A stretch of DNA of 26,326 nt, taken from positions 1 through 26,326 of the forward strand of contig CAZMLU010000020.1 in the NCBI GenBank assembly GCA_964567295.1, read 5' to 3'. Shown here in pieces: positions 13,639-21,454 of the stretch. The position numbers were made by a program, and so were the translations under genes. The notes under the pieces were generated by a model that was not told the origin of the DNA, did not search any database, and saw only the letters and a list, made by a program, of their open reading frames with translations. Numbering within the stretch: the first letter of the stretch is position 1; every line of letters starts with the position of its first letter. Source of the DNA: SLJK01 sp964567295. Its GTDB lineage: Bacteria; Bacillota; Dethiobacteria; DTU022; UBA8154.

Positions 13639-15343
13639 TCTTCATCACCTCTTCCAGTATCTCCTCGGCATAAAAAGGGCGTCCGTCGTACTTGAGGACC
13701 CGGTGGTCTACGCTAAGGCCGCTCTGGCTTTTTAAGAGCGCGGCAAACTGCCCGCTCGAGTTGCCCTCCACGCAAAAACTCTTCTCCACTTCCGGTAAAA
13801 GCTTTTCTACTTCCCTGGTGGGAAGCGGCCACAGGTCGGTAAAATGAAGCAGGGCGGCCTCCAATTTCCGCTCCAGCAGGATATCTACTGTTTCTCGCAG
13901 GGCACCGTAGGTAGAGCCCCAGCCCAGGAGCAACAGGTCCGGTTTCGCGGATCCGTAAAAGAACGGTTCTTCCATCTCAACCTCGATGGACTGCATCTTG
14001 CTGCGTCTTTTCTCCACCATCGCCTTTCTGGTATGGGCATCCTCGATAATGTTGCCTTTTTCACTGTGTTCGTCGCTATCTACCAGGACCACTTCATTCG
14101 GGAACATGCCGGGCAGGATACGGGGAGAGACACCGCTCTCCGTCAAACTGTAGCGCCGGTAAGGGGATTCTACCTCCTCCTCTTTTTCCACCAGGTAGCG
14201 GTTATATTCTAACCTGGAAAAGTCGAAGGGTGGCAGGGAGCGTCCGGAATCGGCAAAATGCTGGTCCGATAGGAAAATAACGGGAACCTGGTATTTATCC
14301 GCCAGTTCGAATGCCTTGTTCAGCCGATAGAAGGCGTCTTCCATGCTGGAGGCGCTTAAAACGGCCCGGGGGAATTCACCGTGACCGGCGTGGATCACGA
14401 AATTAAGCTCCCCTTGTTCCGTCCTGGTCGGAAGCCCGGTAGCGGGTCCGGGGCGCATGGCTACAAATACCACCAGGGGGGTCTCCGTCATCCCCGCCAG
14501 GGACAGGCCTTCAACCATCAAGGAAAACCCGCCCCCGGAAGTGCTTACCATGGAACGCAGGCCTGCATAAGAACCCCCCAGGGCCATGTTAATAGCCGCA
14601 ATTTCGTCTTCTGCCTGCTCTACCACGACCTCACAGGTAGACTGTTTTCCTGCCAGGTAATTCATGATCCCCGTTGCGGGTGTCATGGGATAAGCGGACA
14701 AAAAACGGCAACCGCTGGCCAGGGCAGACATACCCAGAACCTGGTTGCCGTCCATAAAAAGCATTTCACCCTGAGACCCTGCCGCGGCAAGGGGCATGTT
14801 AAAGCAGGGCTTGCAAAAAGCAGAAGCGGCATCATAACCGGCCTTCAAGGCGTTTATGTTCTTCCGGACCAGGTCTTCGCGGTGTGCATAATTCTCTTCC
14901 AGCAATTTCTCCACCGTCAGTGTATCCAGGCCCAAAGTCACCAGCAGGGCCCCTACCGCCACGGTGTTGGACATAACTTTTCCACCTGCTTCTTTGGCCA
15001 GTTCCTGCAGGGGAATAGGGATTCCTATGCCGGCTTTCTCCTCGGGGAGGGAAAAGCGTTCGGGATCATAAATGACCCTGCCCCCGGAGGCCAGGTTATG
15101 GCGGTGCAATAAAAAGGTTTCTTCGTTAAGCGCCACCAGGAGATCGACCCTTTTTGCGGGTCCCCGCGGGGTTTTCTCCCCGACACGCAGCAGGGAAAAA
15201 TTATGACCTCCCCGCACCCGGGACATATAATCCTTGCAGGTGAAAAGACGGTACCCGTCCCTTGCCAGGGCCTTTCCCAAGAGGTGTGCTATGGTATCCA
15301 GACCCTGGCCTGCAGCGCCTCCCATGAGTACATTAACCTCCAT
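13631..15343 (-). CDS. korA: 2-oxoacid:ferredoxin oxidoreductase, fused gamma-alpha subunit
   Basis: A 570-residue fusion. The gamma domain (about residues 1-185) opens with MGGAAGQGLDT and contains YMSRVRGGHN. The alpha domain (about 200-570) has SAYPMTPATG, EQAEDEIAAINMALG, STSGGGFSLM and the GLPTRTEQGEL motif typical of 2-oxoglutarate/2-oxoacid:acceptor oxidoreductases. It forms the CoA-handling and structural partner of KorB. The ATG at 15343 is preceded by an AGGAAAGGA site. It is the third gene of a probable minus-strand operon glutaredoxin, FTR-like, korA, korB; the 92-nt space from the extended FTR end contains only an 18-bp tandem repeat and the SECIS-like hairpin. An anaerobe would use it for biosynthesis or amino-acid breakdown; the direction is unknown. 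Confidence 0.92.
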   Translation of the reverse strand: MEVNVLMGGAAGQGLDTIAHLLGKALARDGYRLFTCKDYMSRVRGGHNFSLLRVGEKTPRGPAKRVDLLVALNEETFLLHRHNLASGGRVIYDPERFSLPEEKAGIGIPIPLQELAKEAGGKVMSNTVAVGALLVTLGLDTLTVEKLLEENYAHREDLVRKNINALKAGYDAASAFCKPCFNMPLAAAGSQGEMLFMDGNQVLGMSALASGCRFLSAYPMTPATGIMNYLAGKQSTCEVVVEQAEDEIAAINMALGGSYAGLRSMVSTSGGGFSLMVEGLSLAGMTETPLVVFVAMRPGPATGLPTRTEQGELNFVIHAGHGEFPRAVLSASSMEDAFYRLNKAFELADKYQVPVIFLSDQHFADSGRSLPPFDFSRLEYNRYLVEKEEEVESPYRRYSLTESGVSPRILPGMFPNEVVLVDSDEHSEKGNIIEDAHTRKAMVEKRRSKMQSIEVEMEEPFFYGSAKPDLLLLGWGSTYGALRETVDILLERKLEAALLHFTDLWPLPTREVEKLLPEVEKSFCVEGNSSGQFAALLKSQSGLSVDHRVLKYDGRPFYAEEILEEVMKNV

Positions 15344-15375
15344 GAACTACCATCCTTTCCTTTAATAAGACTACC

Positions 15376-15411
15376 CTTGCAGGGAAGGCTGCTCTTGCAA
15401 GGAAGGCTGCC
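15376..15411. repeat. Two-copy 18-bp tandem repeat
   Basis: CTTGCAGGGAAGGCTGCT (15376-15393) is followed directly by CTTGCAAGGAAGGCTGCC (15394-15411), 16 of 18 bases identical. It lies in the space between the FTR-like gene and korA. No function can be assigned. Confidence 0.8.
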
Positions 15412-15415
15412 CTAC

Positions 15416-15451
15416 TTATCAGCGCCGGAGCAAACTCACTCCGCCAGATAA
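15416..15451 (-). promoter_or_regulatory. SECIS-like hairpin following an in-frame TGA
   Basis: On the minus strand: lower stem TTATC (15451-15447) with GATAA (15420-15416), an asymmetric internal loop, a 5-bp upper stem CGGAG (15443-15439) with CTCCG (15430-15426), and the 8-nt loop TGAGTTTG. The loop starts 21 nt after the TGA at 15462-15460 and has G in its second position. As I recall published bacterial SECIS models (loop 16-37 nt from the UGA, a G within the first two loop bases), it fits. It has no following T-run, so it is not a terminator. Confidence 0.6.
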
Positions 15452-15837
15452 AAAAGTCCTCAGAGACAGCTGCCCTCTTTACGAACCTGGTTCATCCTTG
15501 TCTCCAGGCAGGGGCAGATATTTTCAGGAATATTGTCAAAGCGACAGGGGCAGAAAAAATCTCCAAAAAGTTCATTTTTCTGGAGCAGGCCTTCCATGAC
15601 CTCTTCTTTCTCGGGACCGAAAACATACCCTTTCAAACTGGCATAATTTTCCACACGGTCATAAATCTCCTCCCGGGGTTCCCGGGGGAGCCTGCGTGCC
15701 TCGATCTCGGGAGTAACTGCAGTGATCTCCAGCGTGGCCCCACAGATGGGACAAACTACTCTTTTCTGCAGAGTGGCCTCTTCACGGTATACAAAACTAA
15801 CGCGGCAAACCTCGCAGAAAATTTTATTCTTGGCCAT
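15436..15837 (-). CDS. FTR-like iron-sulfur protein with N-terminal zinc ribbon; probable selenoprotein
   Basis: Resembles the catalytic chain of ferredoxin-thioredoxin reductase, which uses a 4Fe-4S cluster to pass electrons from ferredoxin to a disulfide. The N-terminal part has a zinc-ribbon-like Cys8xxCys11...Cys29xxCys32. The FTR domain has Cys96-Pro-Cys98, Cys108-Pro-Cys110 and GSCys124-Leu. The family normally ends G-x-C-x-C-G-L-F. Here the second Cys of that CxC is a TGA (15462-15460), and the frame continues G-L-F-Y-L-A-E to a second TGA at 15438-15436. I therefore annotate residue 126 as probable selenocysteine, giving 133 residues; stopping at the first TGA gives 125 (15460-15837) without the redox-active residue. 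A SECIS-like hairpin follows. The start overlaps the glutaredoxin gene by 14 nt. Confidence 0.75.
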
Positions 15838-16075
15838 TTTTCAGCGCCTCTTTCAGCTCCTCGGGTTTAAAGCCGACGACAACCTGTTCATTGATAACGG
15901 TTACGGGAAAAGAGCGTTTGCCGGAAAGCTTTTCTACCTCTGCCAATGCTTCCTTCTGCTCTTCGCCTTGCACCTGGTCTACATCGACCGCCTCAAAAGA
16001 AACACCTTCATCTTCAAAAAATTTCTTTACCTTTTTGCACCACGGACACGTGGAAAGAGCATAGACCTTAATCAT
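15824..16075 (-). CDS. Glutaredoxin-family thiol-disulfide protein
   Basis: An 83-residue thioredoxin-fold protein of the NrdH/glutaredoxin type with active site Cys10-Pro-Trp-Cys13 and the cis-proline motif SFPVTVIN (Pro57). The family reduces protein disulfides or mixed thiols in the cytoplasm. Its stop lies 14 nt inside the start of the FTR-like gene, so the two are translationally coupled, and a direct FTR to glutaredoxin electron transfer is the natural inference. The ATG at 16075 is preceded by GGAGGT. The operon leader runs up to an AT-rich control region with a palindrome at 16241-16257. Confidence 0.9.
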   Translation of the reverse strand: MIKVYALSTCPWCKKVKKFFEDEGVSFEAVDVDQVQGEEQKEALAEVEKLSGKRSFPVTVINEQVVVGFKPEELKEALKNGQE

Positions 16076-16240
16076 GCACTACACCTCCAGTAATCGTTTT
16101 TATAACTTACCCTTAAAATCTGTAAAATGTTCTACCTGCGGCAATTCTTTACATGAGTACTTCTTTTTCAATTTTCATATTTCTTTATAATTTACCCTAT
16201 CTCCTGCAAAAATCAAGAAATATATCAGGAATCAGTTAAT

Positions 16241-16257
16241 ATAATATGTTATATTAT
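16241..16257. promoter_or_regulatory. AT-rich palindrome, candidate operator
   Basis: Perfect inverted repeat ATAATAT-GTT-ATATTAT inside an imperfect longer one (about 16236-16260). It overlaps the -10 (TAACAT, 16251-16246) of the candidate minus-strand promoter whose TTGACA is at 16274-16269. The shape resembles Fur/PerR-family boxes in base composition only; the regulator is unknown. Confidence 0.45.
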
Positions 16258-16274
16258 ATAATAATCTATGTCAA
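16246..16274 (-). promoter_or_regulatory. Candidate promoter of the glutaredoxin-FTR-kor operon
   Basis: TTGACA (16274-16269), a 17-bp spacer and TAACAT (16251-16246) on the minus strand. This would give a leader of about 165 nt. A second candidate lies closer to the gene: TTGCAG (16208-16203) upstream of a TATAAA, with a short 14-bp spacer. Confidence 0.45.
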
Positions 16275-16307
16275 CCCATAAATTTTACCTTTAATTTATT
16301 TTTAATT

Positions 16308-16336
16308 TTGCAGGAAGATGGGATTCGAAGTAGAAT
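16308..16336 (+). promoter_or_regulatory. Promoter of the rubredoxin gene
   Basis: TTGCAG (16308-16313), a 17-bp spacer and TAGAAT (16331-16336) on the plus strand, 49 bp before the ATG. The surrounding 10-mer TTTTGCAGGA (16306-16315) recurs on the opposite strand at 16211-16202. Confidence 0.55.
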
Positions 16337-16385
16337 ATTAAAGATAAGAAAGTCGAGTTTTCCTTAAAAGGAGGCACATTATAAG

Positions 16386-16547
16386 ATGAAAAGTTATAAG
16401 TGTGAGTTGTGCGAGTATACTTTTGACCCGCAGGTAGGCGACCCGGACAATGGTGTTCCCCCGGGAACCGCTTTTGAAGATCTCCCGGATGATTGGCTCT
16501 GTCCGGTTTGTGGGGCTGAGAAAGATGAATTCCAGGTAGTAGAATAA
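16386..16547 (+). CDS. Rubredoxin
   Basis: A 53-residue one-iron electron carrier. It begins MKSYKCELCEYTFDP, continues with GVPPGTAFEDLPDDW and ends LCPVCGAEKDEFQ. The four iron ligands are Cys6, Cys9, Cys39 and Cys42, with the invariant aromatic and Gly/Pro residues around them, so the family assignment is secure. AAGGAGG at 16368-16374 precedes the ATG with 11-nt spacing. It has its own promoter and is divergent from the glutaredoxin/FTR/Kor operon across a shared control region. In anaerobes rubredoxins often feed oxygen- or superoxide-detoxifying enzymes, but no such partner gene is in this window. Confidence 0.96.
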   Translation: MKSYKCELCEYTFDPQVGDPDNGVPPGTAFEDLPDDWLCPVCGAEKDEFQVVE

Positions 16548-16587
16548 GGCTGAAAAACATGAGTGATGCTTGTAGATAATTCTGTGC

Positions 16588-16607
16588 GGGTTTCCAGTTG
16601 GAAACCC
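16588..16607 (+). other. Perfect hairpin downstream of rubredoxin
   Basis: 8-bp stem GGGTTTCC/GGAAACCC with loop AGTT. No T-run follows directly, so it is probably an mRNA 3'-end stabilising structure and not a terminator by itself. Confidence 0.6.
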
Positions 16608-16623
16608 GGGTATTGGATTGTAA

Positions 16624-16669
16624 AAAAAGGAGAGTCCGATCCCCTTTTCGGGAAAGAGCTCTCCTTTTT
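16624..16669. terminator. Bidirectional terminator, rubredoxin / dehydrogenase
   Basis: 11-bp stem AAAAAGGAGAG/CTCTCCTTTTT (16624-16634 and 16659-16669) closing a large loop that contains a secondary CCGA..TCGG-like pairing. A and T tracts on both flanks allow function in both directions between convergent genes. Confidence 0.8.
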
Positions 16670-16694
16670 ATTTAACTTCCCGACAATAAAGTAA

Positions 16695-17768
16695 TTACTC
16701 TCCCTTTTCCAGGAATCTCAGCAGTTGGCCTAACTCCCAACCATCAAGTTCCAGCTCTTCCAACGTCCGCCCTTCTTTTTTATAGTCCGTTTCATTGAAG
16801 GTAGAAGCCAAATATATTAAGGCATCGCAGGTGGGAGTTTCCACCCCGGCCAGGCTTCCCAGCGAAGAATAAAAGACCAGCCCGTAGGGTACGTCCTCGG
16901 TAATAAACCTCTCGGTCATGGCCAGAGGTCCGCGCATCTTCTTTCCGGCTTCCAGTGCTCCAGAGCCAAACTGATCTCTAAAGACATCGTTAGAATCAGG
17001 ATCAAGCTGATAATGAGGTTCAGCCAGTTCGCAAGCCTTTCTTACCGCAACCCTTTCCCTATCTGCCGCCACCATTACTTTTCGCACGGAGGGAGTCATC
17101 CCCTCTTTATAGAGGAAAAAGTCATCCGCATATTCGATTCGGCCTGTATTCAGAATGGAGGGCGCCACGTGGATTACGGGATTGGTATTGCTCAAGGCAG
17201 CGTCTAAAATGTTCTTACAGGGTGAAACCTCGGGAAATATCTGCTGAAGCAAGCTCGCCGCTTCCTCCGTTTTACCCGCCGGCAGGGCCCCCATGGGAAG
17301 GTTGACCGTTCTGATATGCACGATGACGCTGTTTTCTCCCGTCATCCTGGCACCGTAAGGAAGGGTGGAGGTCTCCGCTACCACAATGTCCTTACCCGCT
17401 CCGCTTTTTTGCAGCTTACGATAAACGATAAGGCTGCCAAAACCTCCGGGAATAACATAGACAAACTGGCCGCTCTTTATGTAAGGCCCGCACAGGTCTG
17501 CCATCCTGGCCTGGGCAAAGGCAGGAACAACTATCAGCACGTGCTCCACATCTTCCATGGCCTCGGCAATATCAGTAGTGGCACACCTCAAGCGAACGCT
17601 TCCTTCTCCCGCCACACCACTTAGTTCCACCGTTTGGGTCTCCTTGATCCTGGCAAACTGCTTTTCAAACTCAGGGACCTGGAAAAGATTAACCTGGTGT
17701 CCTTCCAGGGTGAGGTGGGCACTCATGGCAACACCACCGTGTCCCCCTCCCAATATTGCAAATTTCAT
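16695..17768 (-). CDS. NAD(P)-dependent octopine/nopaline dehydrogenase-family protein
   Basis: About 357 residues. The N-terminal Rossmann fold starts MKFAILGGGHGG. The C-terminal all-helical domain carries NTNPVIHVAPSILN, whose His is the family's catalytic residue. Octopine and nopaline dehydrogenases reductively join an amino acid and a 2-oxoacid. Clostridial members are of unproven substrate, so only the general reaction is safe to state. Three ATGs occur in a row (17774, 17771, 17768); the GGGGG site at 17777-17781 is best spaced (8 nt) for the last. It lies 57-63 bp after mfd on the same strand and could be read through from it. Confidence 0.86.
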   Translation of the reverse strand: MKFAILGGGHGGVAMSAHLTLEGHQVNLFQVPEFEKQFARIKETQTVELSGVAGEGSVRLRCATTDIAEAMEDVEHVLIVVPAFAQARMADLCGPYIKSGQFVYVIPGGFGSLIVYRKLQKSGAGKDIVVAETSTLPYGARMTGENSVIVHIRTVNLPMGALPAGKTEEAASLLQQIFPEVSPCKNILDAALSNTNPVIHVAPSILNTGRIEYADDFFLYKEGMTPSVRKVMVAADRERVAVRKACELAEPHYQLDPDSNDVFRDQFGSGALEAGKKMRGPLAMTERFITEDVPYGLVFYSSLGSLAGVETPTCDALIYLASTFNETDYKKEGRTLEELELDGWELGQLLRFLEKGE

Positions 17769-17831
17769 CATCATTTCCCCCTTCGTAAAAATGTTATTAT
17801 CGTGCCTCGCTCACTTCCTAAGCTTAATTTT

Positions 17832-20800
17832 TCAGCTCACTTCCTCCAGTACCTTGATTAAGAACTTCAAGTAGCGCTTCTCTTCTGCGGAAGCTGCTTT
17901 TATCTTTAAAGAGACTCCTTTTCCTGCCTGGACGGAAATGTGCTGGCGGTATCGGTTTGCCAGTTCCCAAAGCCGATCTCCCTCAAAGCTTCTCTCCTTT
18001 TGAAACTTAACGATGGTCTGTCCCTTTTTCTGCTCAATACTTTCTACCGCTTTCTCCGCGGCTAACTGGCGCAGCCGCATGACCAGGAAGAGGTTTTCCA
18101 CGGGCTTTTGCAACCGCCCGTAACGGTCTTTTACTTCTTCGATCATCTCCTTAAGCTCTTCCCTGCTCTCCAGGGTCGCTATGCGTCGGTAGAGCTCGAT
18201 CTTCTGCTGTTGGTTGGAAACGTAAGAAGAAGGCAGGTAGGCACTTACGGGCAAATCTACCTTGGGCGCAGAAGGCCTGGTTTTCGCTTCCTCTCCCCCT
18301 TTCATAGTCTCTACGGCCTGTTCCAAGAGGCGGCAGTAAAGTTCATAGCCGACGGCCATCATAAAGCCATGCTGCTCGGGCCCCAGTATATTGCCGCCCC
18401 CCCTGATCTCAAGATCGCGCATCGCTATCTTAAAACCGGAACCCAGTTCGGTAAATTCCTTGACGGCCTTGAGGCGCTTGGCAGCATCCTCCGCCATAAC
18501 CTTATGCTTGCGGTAGGTAAGGTAGCAGTAAGCCATGCGGCTGGAGCGTCCCACGCGGCCACGCAACTGGTAAAGCTGCGCCAGCCCGAAGCGGTCGGCA
18601 TCATAGACGACCATGGTGTTCACGTTGGGAATATCGAGCCCCGCCTCCACAATGGTGGTGCTGATAAGAATGTCATACTCGCGGTGGAGAAAATCGTGCA
18701 TGACCTCCTCCAGCTTATGTTCGGACATCTGGCCGTGGGCTGCTACAACCCTGGCTTCGGGAAATATTTCCTGCAGCTTTGCAGCCCATTTGTCTATAGT
18801 CTGGACCCTGTTGTATATGAAAAAAACCTGGCCGCCACGGTTTAGCTCCCTCTGGATGGCCTCTTTGATCAGGTTTTGAGAATACTCTACGACATACGTT
18901 TGCACAGGGTAACGATTCTCGGGCGGGGTATCGATCACGCTAAGATCCCTGGCCCCTGAGAGGGCCATGTGCAGGGTCCTGGGAATAGGTGTAGCGGTCA
19001 TACTTAGCACATCTACATGCTTCCGCAGCAGCTTGAGTTTTTCCTTGTGGCGAACACCAAAGCGATGTTCCTCATCGATAACTAGAAGCCCCAGATTATG
19101 GAGCTCCATATCCTTGGAGAAAATACGGTGGGTACCGATAACAATATCCACCACTCCTGCCTTTAACCCCTTTACCACATTTTTCTGTTCCGCTGCGCTG
19201 CGAAAGCGGCTTAAAAGTTCAACCTTCACGGGAAAGTTTTCAAAGCGCTCCTTGAAAGTGTTGTAATGCTGCTGGGCTAAAATAGTGGTGGGGACAAGGA
19301 AGGCCACCTGTTTGCCATCCATCACCGCTTTAAAAGCCGCCCTAAGGGCCACCTCCGTTTTACCGTAGCCCACGTCTCCGCAGAGAAGGCGGTCCATGGG
19401 GCGTTCCTTCTCCATGTCGGTTTTAACCTCTTCGATAGCCCGCAGCTGATCGGCTGTTTCTTCGTAGGGGAATTTATCGACAAAATCATTATACCAGGGA
19501 TGATCGGGGGAGAAGGCATGACCTTTAACAGACTCCCGCGAAGCATACAAAGAAAGCAGCTCCTGGGCCAGTTCCTGCACAGAAGCCTTGACGCGCTTTT
19601 TTACCCTCGCCCACTCCTGCCCTCCCAGGGAGTATATCTTCGGCGGCCTTCCCTCACCGGCCATATATTTCTGCAGGTAGTCGATCTGATCCACAGGAAG
19701 ATACAATTTATCTTCACCTGAGTATTTGATAAAGAGGTAATCATGCGTAACCCCATCTACATCCAAAGTGCGCAGACCCATATAGCGCCCGATTCCGTGC
19801 TGTTCGTGGACTACCAGGTCACCGGCTTGGAGCTCTTGCAGGTCCCGCACCATTTCACCCTTGCTCCGCTCCTTATGCCCGGTCCAGGTTTTCTTTTTGC
19901 GAACACGAGGAATGATCTCCTTATCCGCCAACACGGCCAGCTTTAAAGAAGGCATGACAAAACCGTTTTCCAGCCTGCCGTTGATTATTTTAAGGCTTCC
20001 CTCAACTCCCGGAAAAGAAACATTAATCCCGTGTTCTCCCAAAAGCCGCTCCATCTCCCGGGCACGCTTCTCTCCGTCGCACATCAAAAACACTTCAAAT
20101 CCCTGGGACCACCAGTTTTGTATCTCTTCCTGCAGCAGATCCAGGCGCCCCTGGAACGAAGGAACGGTGCGGGATTGGATAGTTGTGCTTCCGGTCACTC
20201 TCACGTAAGGAAGTTTCATGGAGACATAGCTAAAGGCTATGATCCTCAGAAAGCTTCTTTCCACTAATTCCTGGAGCCCAAAACATATCTCAACCTGCCC
20301 CGGCAGTATATCCCCCTGCTCCAAAATATCGGCCTGGTGTTCCTGCAATTCGCGCAGCAGGGAATTTGTCTCTGAAACCACCTGATCCGGCTCGTCCCAG
20401 AATAGATAGCCCTGCGGGGAAAAATAGTCCAGCAGCGAATCCGGGTTCCGGTAAAAATAGGAGATGTACTGTTCCAGGCCTTCGAAATAGCCGCCGCTCT
20501 CCAGCCTTAAAATAAGATTTTCCACACGGGTGCGCAGCCTATCGGCGGCCTCCTGCCGCTCCCTGTTCTTAAGCTGTTTATCCACCGCTCCTATCTCACG
20601 GCGCAGGGACTCAATTCCCCTGTTTCGAGCCGCCTCATCCAGTATCAATTCCCTGGCCGGAAGGATATTGATTTCAGTCGTTTCTCCCAGGGAACGCTGG
20701 CTCTCCACATCATAGTAGCGGATGGATTCCACCTCATCGTCAAAAAAAGAGATGCGCAGCGGGTGCGGCGTATGAAAGGGATAGATGTCGACTATATCGC

Positions 20801-21335
20801 CCCTGACACTGAAAGAACCCTGGCTTTCTGTAAGATCGCACATTTCATAACCCATCTCTACCAGCACTCTTAGCATCTCTTCCCAATTTACTTTATCTCC
20901 CGGACGAAACTGCAGCTGCTTATTCTTCCAGGTTTCCAATGGGGTAAGCTTCCCCAGCACGGCCGAAACCGGCGCAACCACAAGCACCTTTTCGCCGAGC
21001 GCCAGCCTTTCCAGGACCATGATCCGCTGCTGTATTATCTCTTTGCTCTGGGTAAGTACTTCACCTGCATAAAAAAAATCTTTCCCAGGGAAAAAATAGA
21101 CCTCTTCCTCCTCCACGAAACCCTTCAGCTCTTCGAAAATGCGCTCTGCCCGGGGTATATCGCTGGTCAAGACCAGTGAAGCTGCTTCTGCATCTCTAAA
21201 AAGAGCGGCTATAAGAAAGCTTCGCTGCGAATCTTCCAGGCCGGGCACCATTTGCGCACTGGCCTCCGGTGCACTATCCCGCAGTTGGATGAAGGAAGGA
21301 TCTTCCTGCAATTTTTGCAGTAAAAAATGCGGCAA
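17832..21335 (-). CDS. mfd: Transcription-repair coupling factor Mfd
   Basis: About 1167 residues, full length for the family. Mfd is a DNA translocase that removes RNA polymerase stalled at lesions and recruits UvrA. Seen in order: the N-terminal UvrB-like module, the RNA-polymerase-interacting region with the HGIGRYMGL segment, and a superfamily 2 helicase core with Walker A GDVGYGKTE (about residue 650), DEEHRFG (about 750), SMTATPIPRT and QLRGRVGRS, then the C-terminal D7 domain. The frame extends to a TTG at 21356, but AGGAGG at 21348-21343 lies 7 nt before the TTG at 21335 and sits inside that longer version, so 21335 is the better start. A weak promoter (TTGGTT-17-TATATT, 21388-21360) precedes it. 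Confidence 0.95.
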   Translation of the reverse strand: MPHFLLQKLQEDPSFIQLRDSAPEASAQMVPGLEDSQRSFLIAALFRDAEAASLVLTSDIPRAERIFEELKGFVEEEEVYFFPGKDFFYAGEVLTQSKEIIQQRIMVLERLALGEKVLVVAPVSAVLGKLTPLETWKNKQLQFRPGDKVNWEEMLRVLVEMGYEMCDLTESQGSFSVRGDIVDIYPFHTPHPLRISFFDDEVESIRYYDVESQRSLGETTEINILPARELILDEAARNRGIESLRREIGAVDKQLKNRERQEAADRLRTRVENLILRLESGGYFEGLEQYISYFYRNPDSLLDYFSPQGYLFWDEPDQVVSETNSLLRELQEHQADILEQGDILPGQVEICFGLQELVERSFLRIIAFSYVSMKLPYVRVTGSTTIQSRTVPSFQGRLDLLQEEIQNWWSQGFEVFLMCDGEKRAREMERLLGEHGINVSFPGVEGSLKIINGRLENGFVMPSLKLAVLADKEIIPRVRKKKTWTGHKERSKGEMVRDLQELQAGDLVVHEQHGIGRYMGLRTLDVDGVTHDYLFIKYSGEDKLYLPVDQIDYLQKYMAGEGRPPKIYSLGGQEWARVKKRVKASVQELAQELLSLYASRESVKGHAFSPDHPWYNDFVDKFPYEETADQLRAIEEVKTDMEKERPMDRLLCGDVGYGKTEVALRAAFKAVMDGKQVAFLVPTTILAQQHYNTFKERFENFPVKVELLSRFRSAAEQKNVVKGLKAGVVDIVIGTHRIFSKDMELHNLGLLVIDEEHRFGVRHKEKLKLLRKHVDVLSMTATPIPRTLHMALSGARDLSVIDTPPENRYPVQTYVVEYSQNLIKEAIQRELNRGGQVFFIYNRVQTIDKWAAKLQEIFPEARVVAAHGQMSEHKLEEVMHDFLHREYDILISTTIVEAGLDIPNVNTMVVYDADRFGLAQLYQLRGRVGRSSRMAYCYLTYRKHKVMAEDAAKRLKAVKEFTELGSGFKIAMRDLEIRGGGNILGPEQHGFMMAVGYELYCRLLEQAVETMKGGEEAKTRPSAPKVDLPVSAYLPSSYVSNQQQKIELYRRIATLESREELKEMIEEVKDRYGRLQKPVENLFLVMRLRQLAAEKAVESIEQKKGQTIVKFQKERSFEGDRLWELANRYRQHISVQAGKGVSLKIKAASAEEKRYLKFLIKVLEEVS

Positions 21336-21370
21336 AATTTTAACCTCCTGCCCCAAAATAATATAAATGG

Positions 21371-21392
21371 GAAAAGGACTTTAACCAAAGTC
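21371..21392 (-). terminator. Weak terminator after pth
   Basis: 6-bp stem GACTTT/AAAGTC with a 4-nt loop, followed by CTTTTC on the minus strand. It overlaps the candidate mfd promoter, so mfd may be only partly coupled to the upstream genes. Confidence 0.4.
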
Positions 21393-21454
21393 AAAGCCCG
21401 TCTCCGTTCAATATTTTCAAAACCCTGGTGGTAATAACGATGATAAAAGAAAAG

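Noticed and set aside
15376..15411. Two 18-bp direct repeats as a possible CRISPR remnant
   Set aside because: The copies are directly adjacent with no spacer, and no cas genes are present.
15416..15451. Reading the hairpin after the FTR-like gene as a terminator
   Set aside because: On the minus strand the T-run precedes the stem and none follows it. On the plus strand the stem is followed by A residues.
16291..16560. 89-codon minus-strand frame across the rubredoxin region
   Set aside because: It is antisense to an unmistakable rubredoxin and its promoter, and has no homology or ribosome binding site.
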